A stretch of DNA of 64,000 nucleotides from Pseudomonas grandcourensis (lineage in GTDB: Bacteria; Pseudomonadota; Gammaproteobacteria; Pseudomonadales; Pseudomonadaceae), in the NCBI RefSeq assembly GCF_039909015.1, contig NZ_CP150919.1, positions 5,556,501 through 5,620,500 on the forward strand, in the 5' to 3' direction. A program made the position numbers and the translations under genes. This document shows positions 40,038 to 50,012 of the stretch, piece by piece; the stretch's first letter is position 1, and each line of letters begins with the position of its first letter. A model generated the notes under the pieces. The model did no database searches. It was not told the DNA's origin and saw only the letters and a list, made by a program, of their open reading frames with translations.

Positions 40038-40943
40038 TCAGGAAGTGGCCGAAGCGGCCGCTTTCGTCGCCTGCGGGGCGACTTGTTCCGCTGGTGCTCC
40101 GCGCTCCAGGCGTACCGCCACTCGACGGTTCTTCGCGCGGTTGGTGTTGTTGGTGTTAGGCGCCACCGGATAACGCTCGCCATGGAAACGCAGGGTGATT
40201 TGCGACTCCTGGATGCCGTTGGCCTTGAAGAACTCCATCACTGCCAGGGCTCGGCGCCGCGACAGGTCGCGGTTGGTCAGGCGGTTGCCGCTGTTGTCGG
40301 AGTGACCGTCGAGCTCGATGTGGTTGACCGTCGGATCGGCCTTCATGTACTCCAGCATCACCTGCAGTTTGGCTTTTGCGGTGCTGTCGAGTTCGATTCC
40401 GCCGCCGGGGAAGCCGATTTCGGATTGCTTCACCTGTTCGAAATTCTGTGGCAACAGTTTCGCCACACAACCCTGGTAGTCGGCAAACGCTTGGGTGAAC
40501 CTGACCGGCAACAAGCGCACTTCCGACACCCGCCCATCCCCCGAGGAATGTCGAACCACCGGGCTGCGACCGTCCATCAGGCCACTGATCAGACGCCCGG
40601 CCTGAACCTGTGAGCTGTTGAACAATACGTTGCCGCTGCCGATTCTCACCGTGCCCAGGTTGATATCGTCACGTCCCGGTTGCCACGGCGCGGCAGCGGC
40701 CAGCAGCGTCGCCGAGCCACCACCAATCATCGGGTTGTAGGCTTTCAGACGAAACGTCGCCTGCTCGCCGGCACGACGCACGAACTCGCCCGAACCGAAA
40801 TCGGTGATCGGCTGAGTCAGGCGGCATTCGAACTTGTCGCCTTCGACCGTCCACTCAATGTTCTCCAGACGTGTCTGGAAAGTGAGCGCCATCGCCGGAA
40901 GGCTGGCAAACACACTGAGCAAGGCTAAATAACGCTGGCGCAC
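40038..40943 (-). CDS. motY: MotY-like flagellar motor protein, OmpA C-terminus
   Basis: 301 aa from a GTG at 40943, chosen because GGAG lies 6 bp upstream; another GTG four codons earlier is possible. Signal peptide ending MALTF region (ALLSVFASLPAMA). N-terminal domain specific to MotY and C-terminal OmpA/peptidoglycan-binding domain (IELDGHSDNSGNRLTNRDLSRRRA, GERYPVAPN). MotY forms the T-ring that anchors stators. Gene order argG-motY-pyrC-rnt matches P. aeruginosa (recalled). Could otherwise be a general OmpA-like lipoprotein. Confidence 0.85.
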   Translation of the reverse strand: MRQRYLALLSVFASLPAMALTFQTRLENIEWTVEGDKFECRLTQPITDFGSGEFVRRAGEQATFRLKAYNPMIGGGSATLLAAAAPWQPGRDDINLGTVRIGSGNVLFNSSQVQAGRLISGLMDGRSPVVRHSSGDGRVSEVRLLPVRFTQAFADYQGCVAKLLPQNFEQVKQSEIGFPGGGIELDSTAKAKLQVMLEYMKADPTVNHIELDGHSDNSGNRLTNRDLSRRRALAVMEFFKANGIQESQITLRFHGERYPVAPNTNNTNRAKNRRVAVRLERGAPAEQVAPQATKAAASATS

Positions 40944-41102
40944 GGGAGGCTCCACTGGCTTCTACAACAAAAAGACCGACACAAACATGTTTACGGCATA
41001 CCTGTTGGATATCGGAAGCTTCCTGCAAAACTTGATAGCGAGTGCCTGCAAGAGTCTTTTCCGGTAGCATTCCCTTGAGTTTGACCCGCCTGGAATCCCC
41101 TC

Positions 41103-42149
41103 ATGTCCGACCGCCTGACCCTGCTGCGTCCCGACGACTGGCATATTCATCTTCGCGATGGTGCCGTGTTGACCAATACCGTCGCGGATGTCGCGCGCAC
41201 CTTTGGCCGCGCCATCATCATGCCCAACCTGGTTCCACCGGTGCGCAACGCGGCCGAAGCCGACGGCTATCGCCAGCGGATTCTCGCTGCCCGCCCCGCC
41301 GGCAGCCTGTTCGAGCCACTGATGGTCCTGTACCTGACCGACCGCACCCAGCCTGAAGAAATTCGCGAGGCCAAGGCCAGCGGATTCATTCACGCCGCCA
41401 AGCTGTACCCGGCCGGCGCGACCACCAACTCGGATTCTGGCGTCACCAGCATCGACAAGATCTTCCCTGCACTCGAGGCCATGGCCGAAGTCGGGATGCC
41501 GTTGTTGATCCACGGTGAAGTCACCCGGGGCGATGTCGACGTGTTCGACCGCGAAAAAATCTTCATCGACGAGCACATGCGTCGTGTGGTCGAGCGTTTC
41601 CCGACCCTCAAAGTGGTCTTCGAACACATCACCACCGCGGACGCCGTGCAGTTCGTCAACTCGGCTTCGGCCAACGTGGGCGCGACCATCACCGCGCACC
41701 ACCTGCTGTACAACCGCAACCACATGCTGGTGGGCGGGATTCGGCCGCACTTCTACTGCCTGCCGATCCTCAAGCGCAATACCCACCAGGAAGCCTTGCT
41801 CGACGCCGCCACCAGCGGCAGCGAGAAGTTCTTCCTCGGCACCGACTCGGCTCCCCACGCCCAGCACGCCAAGGAGGCGGCCTGCGGTTGCGCCGGTTGC
41901 TACACCGCCTATGCGGCCATCGAGATGTACGCCGAAGCCTTCGAGCAGCGCAATGCGCTGGACAAGCTCGAAGCCTTCGCCAGCCTCAACGGCCCGCGGT
42001 TCTATGGTCTGCCGGCCAACACCGATCGCATCACCCTGGTCCGTGAAGAATGGACCGCCCCGACCAGCCTGCCATTTGGCGAGCTGACCGTTATCCCGCT
42101 GCGCGCCGGTGAAAAACTGCGCTGGCGCCTGCTGGAGGAACACGCGTGA
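41103..42149 (+). CDS. pyrC: Dihydroorotase
   Basis: 348 aa, class II dihydroorotase. Metal ligands HIHLRDG (about 15-21), the carboxylated lysine in [16 protein letters not shown], and GTDSAPH. Cyclises carbamoyl-aspartate in pyrimidine synthesis. Overlaps rnt by 4 bp, so both are translationally coupled. Confidence 0.97.
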   Translation: MSDRLTLLRPDDWHIHLRDGAVLTNTVADVARTFGRAIIMPNLVPPVRNAAEADGYRQRILAARPAGSLFEPLMVLYLTDRTQPEEIREAKASGFIHAAKLYPAGATTNSDSGVTSIDKIFPALEAMAEVGMPLLIHGEVTRGDVDVFDREKIFIDEHMRRVVERFPTLKVVFEHITTADAVQFVNSASANVGATITAHHLLYNRNHMLVGGIRPHFYCLPILKRNTHQEALLDAATSGSEKFFLGTDSAPHAQHAKEAACGCAGCYTAYAAIEMYAEAFEQRNALDKLEAFASLNGPRFYGLPANTDRITLVREEWTAPTSLPFGELTVIPLRAGEKLRWRLLEEHA

Positions 42150-42823
42150 GTGAAGACCATTTCGACGACGAACTGGAAGGCAATGGCGGCGGAGGCGGCC
42201 CTCGTCATCCAATGGCGGCCAGGTTCCGTGGCTACCTGCCGGTTGTCGTCGACGTAGAGACCGGTGGCTTCAATTCGGCCACCGATGCCCTGCTGGAGAT
42301 CGCCGCGACCACCATCGCCATGGATGAAAAGGGTTTTGTTTACCCGGATCACACCTACTTCTTCCGTGTCGAGCCGTTCGAAGGCGCAAACATCGAAGCG
42401 GCGGCCCTGGAGTTCACCGGGATCAAGCTTGATCACCCGCTGCGCATGGCGGTGAGTGAAGAGTCTGCCCTGAACGATATTTTCCGCGGCGTGCGCAAGG
42501 CCCTCAAAGCCAATGGCTGCAAACGGGCGATCCTGGTCGGGCATAACAGCAGCTTCGACCTGGGCTTCCTGAATGCGGCGGTTGCGCGGCTGGACATGAA
42601 GCGCAATCCGTTCCACCCGTTCTCCAGTTTCGATACCGCAACGCTCGCCGGCCTCGCTTACGGCCAGACCGTACTGGCCAAGGCTTGCCAGGCAGCGGAC
42701 ATCGACTTCGACGGTCGCGAGGCTCACTCGGCTCGCTATGACACCGAGAAGACGGCAGAGCTGTTCTGCGGCATCGTCAATCGCTGGAAACAAATGGGTG
42801 GCTGGGAAGACTTCGACGATTGA
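42146..42823 (+). CDS. rnt: Ribonuclease T
   Basis: 225 aa. DEDDh exonuclease motifs: [10 protein letters not shown] (Exo I), [13 protein letters not shown] (Exo II) and [14 protein letters not shown] (Exo III with His). Trims 3' ends of tRNA and other stable RNAs as a dimer. Coupled to pyrC. Confidence 0.97.
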   Translation: MSEDHFDDELEGNGGGGGPRHPMAARFRGYLPVVVDVETGGFNSATDALLEIAATTIAMDEKGFVYPDHTYFFRVEPFEGANIEAAALEFTGIKLDHPLRMAVSEESALNDIFRGVRKALKANGCKRAILVGHNSSFDLGFLNAAVARLDMKRNPFHPFSSFDTATLAGLAYGQTVLAKACQAADIDFDGREAHSARYDTEKTAELFCGIVNRWKQMGGWEDFDD

Positions 42824-42828
42824 TGTGT

Positions 42829-42852
42829 TGTAGGAGCGAGCTTGCTCCTACA
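42829..42852. repeat. REP palindrome TGTAGGAGC type
   Basis: TGTAGGAGC-GAGCTT-GCTCCTACA, perfect 9-bp stem, in the rnt-peroxiredoxin gap. Confidence 0.85.
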
Positions 42853-42876
42853 CAGTCCCGGCGTTATCCCGCCCAT

Positions 42877-42907
42877 AAAAAAACCGGCCTCGATGGCCGG
42901 TTTTTTT
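42877..42907. terminator. Bidirectional terminator, rnt and peroxiredoxin
   Basis: AAAAAAACCGGCC-TCGAT-GGCCGGTTTTTTT between converging genes. Confidence 0.93.
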
Positions 42908-42938
42908 GTACCTGCTTTTTATAGCTGGAGCGTGCGCC

Positions 42939-43541
42939 TTACAGAGCGGCAGCGTGCTCGGTCAGGTAAGCCGCAACGCCTTCTGGCGAAGCGTTCATGC
43001 CTTTGTCGCCTTTTTTCCAGTTGGCAGGGCAGACTTCGCCGTGCGCTTCGTGGAATTGCAGAGCGTCGACCAGACGGATCAGCTCTTCCATGTTACGGCC
43101 CAGCGGCAGGTCGTTGATGATCTGCGAGCGGACAACGCCTTTGTCGTCGATCAGGAACGCGCCACGGAAAGCCACGCCGTCAGCGGACTGAACGTCGTAG
43201 GCCTTCATGATGTCCTGCTTGATGTCGGCAGCCATGGTGTAGCGAACCTGGCCGATACCGCCATTGTTCACTGGAGTGTTGCGCCATGCGTTGTGGGTGA
43301 AGTGCGAGTCGATCGAAACAGCGATCACTTCAACGTTGCGTGCCTTGAACTCGGACATGCGGTTGTCCAGAGCGATCAGCTCGGACGGGCAGACGAAGGT
43401 GAAGTCCAGTGGGTAGAAGAACACCAGGCCGTATTTGCCTTTGATCGCCGAGGACAGGGTGAAGCTGTCAACGATCTCGCCATTGCCGAGTACGGCCGGT
43501 ACGGTGAAGTCAGGGGCTTGTTTGCCTACGAGTACGCTCAT
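42939..43541 (-). CDS. 2-Cys peroxiredoxin (AhpC/Prx1 type)
   Basis: 200 aa. Peroxidatic Cys51 in DFTFVCPSELIAL, resolving Cys in HGEVCPANWKKG (about 170). Reduces hydrogen peroxide and alkyl hydroperoxides in the cytoplasm. Differs from classical AhpC by length and lack of an adjacent ahpF. Divergent from bfd across a 311-bp region with a Fur-like box, consistent with iron- and peroxide-linked control. A GGAGATATCC site precedes the ATG. Confidence 0.92.
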   Translation of the reverse strand: MSVLVGKQAPDFTVPAVLGNGEIVDSFTLSSAIKGKYGLVFFYPLDFTFVCPSELIALDNRMSEFKARNVEVIAVSIDSHFTHNAWRNTPVNNGGIGQVRYTMAADIKQDIMKAYDVQSADGVAFRGAFLIDDKGVVRSQIINDLPLGRNMEELIRLVDALQFHEAHGEVCPANWKKGDKGMNASPEGVAAYLTEHAAAL

Positions 43542-43786
43542 TGGATATCTCCTGGTGTAATAGCGTGAGAAACAGGGTTCGCATCAGCCTGCCACCCTGA
43601 GGCGACAGCCCTGTGACACGATCCCCGGTCGCAAAAGACCGGCCATCATACACCGCGTGTTTGAGCTGGCTTAGCTGTTTTTTCCCCATACGATGAAATC
43701 CCCGACGGTTTTGTATCACCGATTTGCCATGCCGACCGTTCGTCAGCCATACCCGTTTATGACGAAAAGTGCTCTGAAACCACTTT

Positions 43787-43805
43787 GACAATCATTCTCG
43801 TTAAC
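43787..43805 (+). promoter_or_regulatory. Putative Fur box upstream of bfd
   Basis: GACAATCATTCTCGTTAAC matches the 19-bp Fur consensus GATAATGATAATCATTATC at 13 positions and lies 48 bp before bfd. The rest of the 311-bp divergent region (43542-43852) shows no other clear element. Confidence 0.6.
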
Positions 43806-43852
43806 ATTAAGATCCATCAAAATTGAGTCACAATCAGCGACGGTCCTTCCTT

Positions 43853-44071
43853 ATGTATGTTTGCCTCTGCACTGGCGTCACCGACGGTCAAATCCGCGAT
43901 GCGATCTATGAAGGATGCTGCAGCTACAAGGAAGTCCGTGTGGCTACCGGCGTTGCCAGCCAGTGCGGCAAATGTGCCTGCCTCGCCAAGGAAGTGGTCC
44001 GCGAGACCCTGACCAAACTGCAATCGGCCCAGGCTGCAATTCCTTTTCCAGCAGAATTTACAGCCGCTTAA
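43853..44071 (+). CDS. bfd: Bacterioferritin-associated ferredoxin
   Basis: 72 aa. Four cysteines as in Bfd: CLCTG near the start and CGKCACLA near residue 40, ligating a 2Fe-2S cluster. Bfd docks on BfrB and reduces the ferric core so iron can leave under starvation. Start is the ATG at 43853; the frame is open ten codons further up but without a site. Followed by a terminator, then bfrB. Confidence 0.95.
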   Translation: MYVCLCTGVTDGQIRDAIYEGCCSYKEVRVATGVASQCGKCACLAKEVVRETLTKLQSAQAAIPFPAEFTAA

Positions 44072-44087
44072 ATATCGAATTTCAAAG

Positions 44088-44112
44088 AACCGGATATATG
44101 TCCGGTTTTTTT
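44088..44112 (+). terminator. Terminator of bfd
   Basis: AACCGGA-TATATG-TCCGGTT with a T run. Confidence 0.9.
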
Positions 44113-44269
44113 ATGCCTCAAAATCAACTAGTTATGCTCTAGACGCGGAACACAAACATTCTTATTCCGATTAATTTTCATATAAGTTTCAATAACTTAG
44201 GTTTGACACCATTAAGTACCCGGCTCAAACTCTGCTCTATTGACAGCTAATACAGGGCAGGACCCCATC

Positions 44270-44746
44270 ATGAAAGGCGACGTTACAGTCATCCAGCATC
44301 TCAACAAGATCCTTGCCAATGAGCTGGTCGCGATCAATCAATATTTTCTGCATGCGCGCATGTACGAAGATTGGGGCCTGAACAAACTCGGCAAGCACGA
44401 GTACCACGAATCCATCGACGAGATGAAGCACGCGGACAAGCTGATCAAGCGCATCCTGTTCCTTGAAGGCCTGCCGAACGTCCAGGACCTGGGCAAGCTG
44501 CACATCGGCGAGCACACCAAGGAAATGCTGGAGTGCGATCTGCGTATCGAAAAAATCGGCCATGCCGATCTGAAAGTAGCCATCGCGCATTGCGAAACAG
44601 TCGGCGACTTCGGTAGCCGTGAACTGCTTGAAGATATCCTCGAATCCGAAGAAGAACATATCGACTGGCTGGAAACCCAGTTGGGCCTGATCGATAAAGT
44701 GGGTCTTGAGAACTACCTGCAATCGCAGATGGGCGAAGACGAGTAA
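44270..44746 (+). CDS. bfrB: Bacterioferritin BfrB
   Basis: 158 aa, four-helix bundle. Heme ligand Met52 ([10 protein letters not shown]) and ferroxidase residues Glu18, Glu51 and His54 with the later ExxH pair in [11 protein letters not shown] are present. Stores iron in a 24-mer shell with heme between subunits. Own promoter region of about 150 bp separates it from bfd, which allows opposite iron responses. Confidence 0.97.
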   Translation: MKGDVTVIQHLNKILANELVAINQYFLHARMYEDWGLNKLGKHEYHESIDEMKHADKLIKRILFLEGLPNVQDLGKLHIGEHTKEMLECDLRIEKIGHADLKVAIAHCETVGDFGSRELLEDILESEEEHIDWLETQLGLIDKVGLENYLQSQMGEDE

Positions 44747-44773
44747 GTTCTACGCCATTAATCTCGATGTAAT

Positions 44774-44811
44774 AAAAAGCCCCGCTCTCTGCAATAGAGG
44801 CGGGGCTTTTT
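44774..44811 (+). terminator. Terminator of bfrB
   Basis: AAAAAGCCCCGC...GCGGGGCTTTTT with inner CTCT/AGAG pairing. Confidence 0.93.
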
Positions 44812-44818
44812 AATGCCT

Positions 44819-44846
44819 CCCGTAGGAGCAAGCTTGCTCCTACGGG
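44819..44846. repeat. Perfect 28-bp REP palindrome
   Basis: CCCGTAGGAGCAAG and its exact complement form a gapless palindrome between bfrB and grxD. Confidence 0.9.
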
Positions 44847-44853
44847 GACCGAG

Positions 44854-45195
44854 TCAGGCTTCGGACTTGTTGGCAGCAGCGGCTTCGACAGCAGCCTTGA
44901 TGGTGGCTTGCAGCGAACCGTCAGCAGCCATTTCAGTCATGATGTCGCTACCGCCGACCAGCTCACCGCCGACCCACAGTTGCGGGAAAGTTGGCCAGTT
45001 GGCGTATTTTGGCAGGTTGGCGCGGATTTCCGGGTTCTGCAGGATGTCCACATACGCAAACTTTTCGCCACACGCCATCACGGCCTGCGCGGCTTTCGCG
45101 GAAAAGCCGCACTGCGGGGCATTCGGCGAGCCTTTCATGTAAAGCAGAATGGTGTTGTTGGCAATCTGCTCTTTAATCGTTTCGATGATATCCAT
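44854..45195 (-). CDS. grxD: Monothiol glutaredoxin (CGFS type)
   Basis: 113 aa from the ATG at 45195 with GAGGTG upstream. Active site CGFS in APQCGFSAKA and the glutathione-binding WPTFPQLWVGGELVGGSDI. Such proteins carry and deliver 2Fe-2S clusters. Neighbours bfd and bfrB fit an iron-handling role. Confidence 0.95.
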   Translation of the reverse strand: MDIIETIKEQIANNTILLYMKGSPNAPQCGFSAKAAQAVMACGEKFAYVDILQNPEIRANLPKYANWPTFPQLWVGGELVGGSDIMTEMAADGSLQATIKAAVEAAAANKSEA

Positions 45196-45292
45196 GGAGC
45201 ACCTCGGCTGAACTTTCCGACTCATGGGTCGGCACGGTGGCGCATTGTAACGGAAAGCCGAGCGCCCTGCTCGGTCTCTCCGTCTGACTGAT

Positions 45293-47398
45293 TCAAGCCG
45301 CCGCCACGGTTACCGGCACACCATTGAGTGCAGCATTTCCCGACAACTCGTCAAGCTGGCAGTCGTCGGTCAGGTCGTTGGCGCTTGAGCCCGGCTGGCT
45401 GCTGGCAATCGACATTTGCACACCCGGCCGCGCGTGTCCCCAGCCGTGAGGCAGGCTGACCACGCCTTTCATCATGTCCAGGCTGCCAAGCACTTCGACT
45501 TCGATCACACCCACCCGCGAGCTGACCCGAACGCGCTGCCCGTCGCTGAGCCCGCGACTGGCCAAGTCGTCCGGATGCATCAGCAACTGGTGACGTGGCT
45601 TGCCTTTCACCAGCCGATGATAGTTATGCATCCATGAGTTGTTGCTGCGCACATGCCGGCGACCAATCATCAACAACTCGTCGGCGGCCGGCGCCTGCAA
45701 GGCTGCGAAGCGCGCCAGGTCAGCGAGAATCGCAGCCGGGGCGGCCTGGATGCGTTGATTGGCAGTCTTCAGGCGGGACGTCAGGTTAGGCTTGAGCGCG
45801 CCCAGATCGACGCCATGGGGATAATCGAACAAAGTCGCCAGCGACAGCTTGTGCTCTGAATTGTCGCCGTACATTCCCATCCGCAGGCCGCGATCGATCA
45901 TTTGCGCCGGGGCGATGGTGGGCTTCAACTCTTTGCCGGTCCTGGCGGCAAATGCCTTGGCCAGGCCGACGAAGATCTCCCAGTCGTGCAATGCACCCTG
46001 GGGTTTTGCGAGGATGGCGCGATTGAAACGGCTGACGTTGCGTACTGCAAACAGATTGAAGGTGGTGTCGTAATGGTCGTTTTCCAGCGCCGATGTGGAT
46101 GGCAGGATCAGGTCGGCGTAACGCGTGGTTTCATTGATGTACAGGTCGATGCTGACCATGAACTCCAGCCCGTCCAGCGCCTGCTCAAGCTTTCGGCCAT
46201 TGGGCGTGGACAGCACCGGATTACCCGCCACGGTGATCAACGCCCGGACTTGCCCTTCCCCTTCGGTGAGCATCTCTTCGGCCAGCGCCGAGACAGGTAG
46301 TTCTCCGGCGTATTCCGGGCGCCCGGAAACCCGGCTCTGCCACAGATTGAAATGCCCGCCCGAAGTCGTCGCCACCAGGTCCACTGCTGGCTCAGTGCAC
46401 AAGGCACCACCCACGCGATCGAGATTGCCGGTGACCAGGTTGATCAACTGCACCACCCAGTGGCACAGCGTACCGAAGGCCTGGGTCGAAACGCCCATGC
46501 GGCCATAGCAGACTGCACTCGGTGCCGCGGCGAAGTCCCGCGCCAACTGGCGGATCTGTTCGGCCGGTACGGAGCATAACGGGCTCATGGCCTCGGCAGT
46601 GAACGGCGCGACGGCCTTCCGTACATCCTCCAGGCCGTCCACCGGCAGATGGCTGTCGCGGGTCAGACCTTCAGCAAACAAGGTATTGAGCAGGCCGAAC
46701 AACAGCGCAGCATCACCACCCGGGCGCACGAACAGATGCTGGTCGGCAATCGCCGCCGTTTCACTACGGCGCGGATCGACCACCACCACCTTGCCGCCCC
46801 GGGCCTGTATCGCCTTCAAGCGTTTCTCCACATCCGGCACGGTCATGATGCTGCCGTTCGAAGCCAGTGGATTGCCGCCCAGGATCAGCATGAAATCGGT
46901 GTGGTCGATGTCCGGGATCGGCAGCAACAGACCGTGGCCGTACATCAAATGACTGGTCAGGTGATGGGGCAATTGATCGACAGACGTCGCGGAAAAACGG
47001 TTGCGGGTTTTCAACAGGCCGAGGAAGTAATTGCTGTGGGTCATCAGCCCGTAATTGTGCACGCTCGGGTTGCCTTGATAGACCGCCACGGCGTTTTGCC
47101 CGTGACGCTCCTGAATGACGGCGAGGCGTTCGGCGACCAGATTGAATGCCGCTTCCCACCCGATGGGCTGCCACTCATTGCCCACCCGCTGCATCGGCTG
47201 ATGCAGGCGATCCGGATCGTTCTGAATGTCTTGCAGGGCCACGGCCTTGGGGCAGATGTGCCCACGGCTGAACGCGTCCAGGGAGTCGCCCTTGATCGAC
47301 GTGATCTGGACGTTACCGCCGACCTCGGTGGTTTCGATGGTCAGGCCACAGATGGCTTCGCACAAATGGCACGCACGGTGATGGAGAGTCTTGGTCAT
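45293..47398 (-). CDS. Molybdopterin oxidoreductase, formate-dehydrogenase-like
   Basis: 701 aa. N-terminal 4Fe-4S motif CHLCEAICG...GHICPKA, then the bis-MGD catalytic domains and a C-terminal dinucleotide-binding domain (LLMHPDDLASRGLSDGQRVRVSS). No twin-arginine signal, so cytoplasmic. No partner subunit, chaperone or electron-carrier gene is adjacent, so substrate and redox partner are unclear; the body is closest to assimilatory nitrate reductase/formate dehydrogenase-like orphans. The ATG at 47398 is well placed before the cysteine motif. Confidence 0.85.
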   Translation of the reverse strand: MTKTLHHRACHLCEAICGLTIETTEVGGNVQITSIKGDSLDAFSRGHICPKAVALQDIQNDPDRLHQPMQRVGNEWQPIGWEAAFNLVAERLAVIQERHGQNAVAVYQGNPSVHNYGLMTHSNYFLGLLKTRNRFSATSVDQLPHHLTSHLMYGHGLLLPIPDIDHTDFMLILGGNPLASNGSIMTVPDVEKRLKAIQARGGKVVVVDPRRSETAAIADQHLFVRPGGDAALLFGLLNTLFAEGLTRDSHLPVDGLEDVRKAVAPFTAEAMSPLCSVPAEQIRQLARDFAAAPSAVCYGRMGVSTQAFGTLCHWVVQLINLVTGNLDRVGGALCTEPAVDLVATTSGGHFNLWQSRVSGRPEYAGELPVSALAEEMLTEGEGQVRALITVAGNPVLSTPNGRKLEQALDGLEFMVSIDLYINETTRYADLILPSTSALENDHYDTTFNLFAVRNVSRFNRAILAKPQGALHDWEIFVGLAKAFAARTGKELKPTIAPAQMIDRGLRMGMYGDNSEHKLSLATLFDYPHGVDLGALKPNLTSRLKTANQRIQAAPAAILADLARFAALQAPAADELLMIGRRHVRSNNSWMHNYHRLVKGKPRHQLLMHPDDLASRGLSDGQRVRVSSRVGVIEVEVLGSLDMMKGVVSLPHGWGHARPGVQMSIASSQPGSSANDLTDDCQLDELSGNAALNGVPVTVAAA

Positions 47399-47972
47399 GG
47401 CCAGTCTCTGTCTTGTTATGGGCGGGCAATGTTGGCCGCGGAAACAAAACTATGGCGCCAGAGCCGCCGCCACGCCAGCGACGTTCGTCTTGTGAATCGA
47501 GGGCTATCAGGCCAGCCGATGGCCGCCCGAGTTCAGTTCGAAGGCAGCCTGGGCGGCGCCTGCAACTGAATTTCCTGAAGGTTTTCAATCGGCCCGTGGG
47601 GGCCATGCACGCCTGTCAGCTCGCCGATCAGGCGCCAGTGTTCGTCGAGCCCGACGCGGATGAACGACAAGTCAAAAACCGACTGTCAGCGCACCATTGC
47701 CGCCCAGCCTGATTGCCAAGCCCCGAGGGGCCGGTGTACAAATGAACCGCTGCTATCAGGAAACAGGCTTCAAAAGCGCTACCTCGGTAACCCCGTAGCA
47801 CCTCTGAAACTCCCTAAAAACTGTAGCCCTATTGGTAAGACGCGACATTTAATTATAAGATCGCGCCTTCCCCTATTTCGTCGCCCCGTGCGGCTTACGC
47901 CGCAGGTCTCGCCCGTTGTTCCGTTAAACAAGGCTTTGAGCATCTGCGGTTTGTAGCAAAAGGTAGTCAATG
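47399..47972. other. 574-bp region between the oxidoreductase gene and argF
   Basis: Contains an ArgR-type site and the argF promoter in its right part. Around 47533-47670 a 45-codon minus-strand frame (TTG start, ends PPRLPSN) has protein-like composition but no ribosome site; it may be a remnant or a tiny gene. No repeat recognised. Confidence 0.5.
47832..47847 (-). promoter_or_regulatory. Putative ArgR half-site upstream of argF
   Basis: TGTCGCGTCTTACCAA on the minus strand matches the P. aeruginosa ArgR pattern TGTCGC-N8-AA (from memory), about 125 bp before argF. Confidence 0.6.
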
Positions 47973-48893
47973 ATGAGCGCAAGGCACTTTCTCTCCCTGA
48001 TGGATTGCACGCCCGAAGAGCTGGTCAGCGTGATCCGTCGAGGCGTTGAGCTCAAGGACCTGCGTAACCGCGGCGTACTGTTCGAGCCTCTGAAAAACCG
48101 CGTCCTGGGGATGATTTTCGAGAAATCCTCGACCCGTACCCGGATCTCCTTCGAGGCCGGCATGATCCAGCTCGGTGGCCAGGCGATCTTCCTGTCGCCC
48201 CGCGACACCCAACTGGGCCGTGGCGAGCCGATCGGCGACGCCGCCATTGTCATGTCGAGCATGCTCGATGCGGTAATGATCCGTACGTTTTCCCACAGCA
48301 CTCTGACCGAATTCGCCGCCAATTCGCGCGTCCCGCTGATCAATGGCCTGTCCGATGACCTGCACCCGTGCCAGTTGCTGGCAGACATGCAGACCTTCCT
48401 CGAACACCGCGGCTCCATCCAGGGCAAGACCGTGGCCTGGATCGGCGACGGCAACAACATGTGCAACAGCTATATAGAAGCGGCGATCCAGTTCGACTTC
48501 CAGTTGCGCGTTGCCTGCCCGGAAGGCTACGAACCCAACCCGGTGTTCCTGGCCAAGGCCGGCGATCGGGTCACCATCGTTCGCGATCCGAAGGACGCCG
48601 TGCGTGGTGCGCACTTGGTAAGCACCGACGTCTGGACCTCCATGGGCCAGGAAGAGGAAACCGCCAAGCGCCTGCAACTGTTCGCACCGTACCAGGTCAA
48701 CCGCGCCCTGCTCGACCTGGCCGCTGAAGACGTGCTGTTCATGCACTGCCTGCCGGCGCACCGTGGCGAGGAAATCAGCGTCGACCTGCTCGATGACAAG
48801 CGCTCGGTGGCCTGGGATCAAGCCGAAAACCGTCTTCATGCGCAAAAGGCCTTGCTCGAATTCCTCGTTCCGCCTTCGTACCACCACGCATGA
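47973..48893 (+). CDS. argF: Ornithine carbamoyltransferase, anabolic
   Basis: 306 aa ([12 protein letters not shown]); an ATG one codon earlier is possible. Carbamoyl-phosphate site [10 protein letters not shown], ornithine side [11 protein letters not shown], and catalytic [10 protein letters not shown]. Makes citrulline for argG. Overlaps the ABC ATPase gene by 4 bp, giving an argF-abc unit. ArgR-type site upstream suggests arginine repression. Confidence 0.97.
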   Translation: MSARHFLSLMDCTPEELVSVIRRGVELKDLRNRGVLFEPLKNRVLGMIFEKSSTRTRISFEAGMIQLGGQAIFLSPRDTQLGRGEPIGDAAIVMSSMLDAVMIRTFSHSTLTEFAANSRVPLINGLSDDLHPCQLLADMQTFLEHRGSIQGKTVAWIGDGNNMCNSYIEAAIQFDFQLRVACPEGYEPNPVFLAKAGDRVTIVRDPKDAVRGAHLVSTDVWTSMGQEEETAKRLQLFAPYQVNRALLDLAAEDVLFMHCLPAHRGEEISVDLLDDKRSVAWDQAENRLHAQKALLEFLVPPSYHHA

Positions 48894-49999
48894 GCCAGCC
48901 ATTACTGCTTAACCTGCGCAACCTCGCCTGCGGTTATCAAGACCAACGCGTGGTGCAGAACCTCAACCTGCACCTGAACGCAGGCGACATCGGTTGCCTG
49001 CTGGGCTCTTCGGGCTGCGGCAAGACCACCACCCTGCGGGCGATTGCCGGTTTCGAGCCGGTACACGAAGGCGAAATCCAGCTGGCTGGCGAGACCATCT
49101 CCAGCGCCGGTTTCACCCTCGCTCCGGAGAAACGTCGCATCGGCATGGTGTTCCAGGACTACGCGCTGTTTCCGCATTTGAGCGTGGCCGACAACATCGC
49201 CTTCGGCATTCGCAAGCATCCGCAAAAGGACCGCGTGACCGAAGAGCTGCTGGAACTGGTCAACCTGAAGAACCTCGGCAAGCGGTTCCCCCACGAGCTG
49301 TCCGGTGGCCAGCAGCAACGTGTCGCCCTGGCCCGCGCCCTGGCGCCGGAACCGCAACTGCTGCTGCTCGATGAACCGTTCTCCAACCTTGATGGCGAGT
49401 TGCGCCGCAAGCTCAGCCATGAAGTACGCGACATCCTCAAGGCCCGTGGCACCAGCGCGATTCTGGTGACTCACGACCAGGAAGAAGCCTTCGCGGTCAG
49501 CGACCACGTTGGCGTGTTCAAGGAAGGTCGCCTGGAACAGTGGGATACGCCCTACAACCTGTATCACGAACCGCTGACACCCTTCGTGGCAAGTTTCATC
49601 GGGCAGGGCTATTTCATTCGCGGTCAGTTGAGCAGCCCCGAATCGGTGCAGACCGAGCTGGGTGAGTTGCGCGGCAATCGGGCCTACACCTGGCCGATAG
49701 GCGGCGCCGTGGATGTACTGCTGCGCCCGGACGATATCGTCTATGCGCCGGACAGCGCACTGAAGGCGCGAATTGTCGGCAAGACGTTCCTGGGTGCATC
49801 GACTCTGTATCGCTTGCTGTTGCCGACAGGCGCACAGCTGGAATCGATCTTCCCGAGCCATGTCGATCGTCAGGTTGGGGCGGAGGTGGGTATTCGTGTC
49901 GCGGCTGAACACCTGGTGCTGTTCCAGGCGTCCGGTAGCACGGCGGCGCAGATTCCTGCGGCTGAATCCGGTGTCCGCCGCTACAGCACCGCTAACTGA
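48890..49999 (+). CDS. ABC ATPase, iron/polyamine importer type, orphan
   Basis: 369 aa. Walker [11 protein letters not shown]-loop [10 protein letters not shown], signature LSGGQQQR, Walker B LLLLDEP and switch THD are intact; a C-terminal TOBE-like domain (about 240-369) follows. This is the FbpC/PotA layout. No permease or binding-protein gene is near, so it must partner with products encoded elsewhere, or act with a distant iron transporter. Start overlaps argF stop. Confidence 0.9.
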   Translation: MSQPLLLNLRNLACGYQDQRVVQNLNLHLNAGDIGCLLGSSGCGKTTTLRAIAGFEPVHEGEIQLAGETISSAGFTLAPEKRRIGMVFQDYALFPHLSVADNIAFGIRKHPQKDRVTEELLELVNLKNLGKRFPHELSGGQQQRVALARALAPEPQLLLLDEPFSNLDGELRRKLSHEVRDILKARGTSAILVTHDQEEAFAVSDHVGVFKEGRLEQWDTPYNLYHEPLTPFVASFIGQGYFIRGQLSSPESVQTELGELRGNRAYTWPIGGAVDVLLRPDDIVYAPDSALKARIVGKTFLGASTLYRLLLPTGAQLESIFPSHVDRQVGAEVGIRVAAEHLVLFQASGSTAAQIPAAESGVRRYSTAN

Positions 50000-50012
50000 A
50001 CAACACAATCCC

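Noticed and set aside
43510..43791. 93-codon minus-strand frame upstream of the peroxiredoxin
   Set aside because: Overlaps the divergent promoter region, no ribosome site, basic low-complexity composition.
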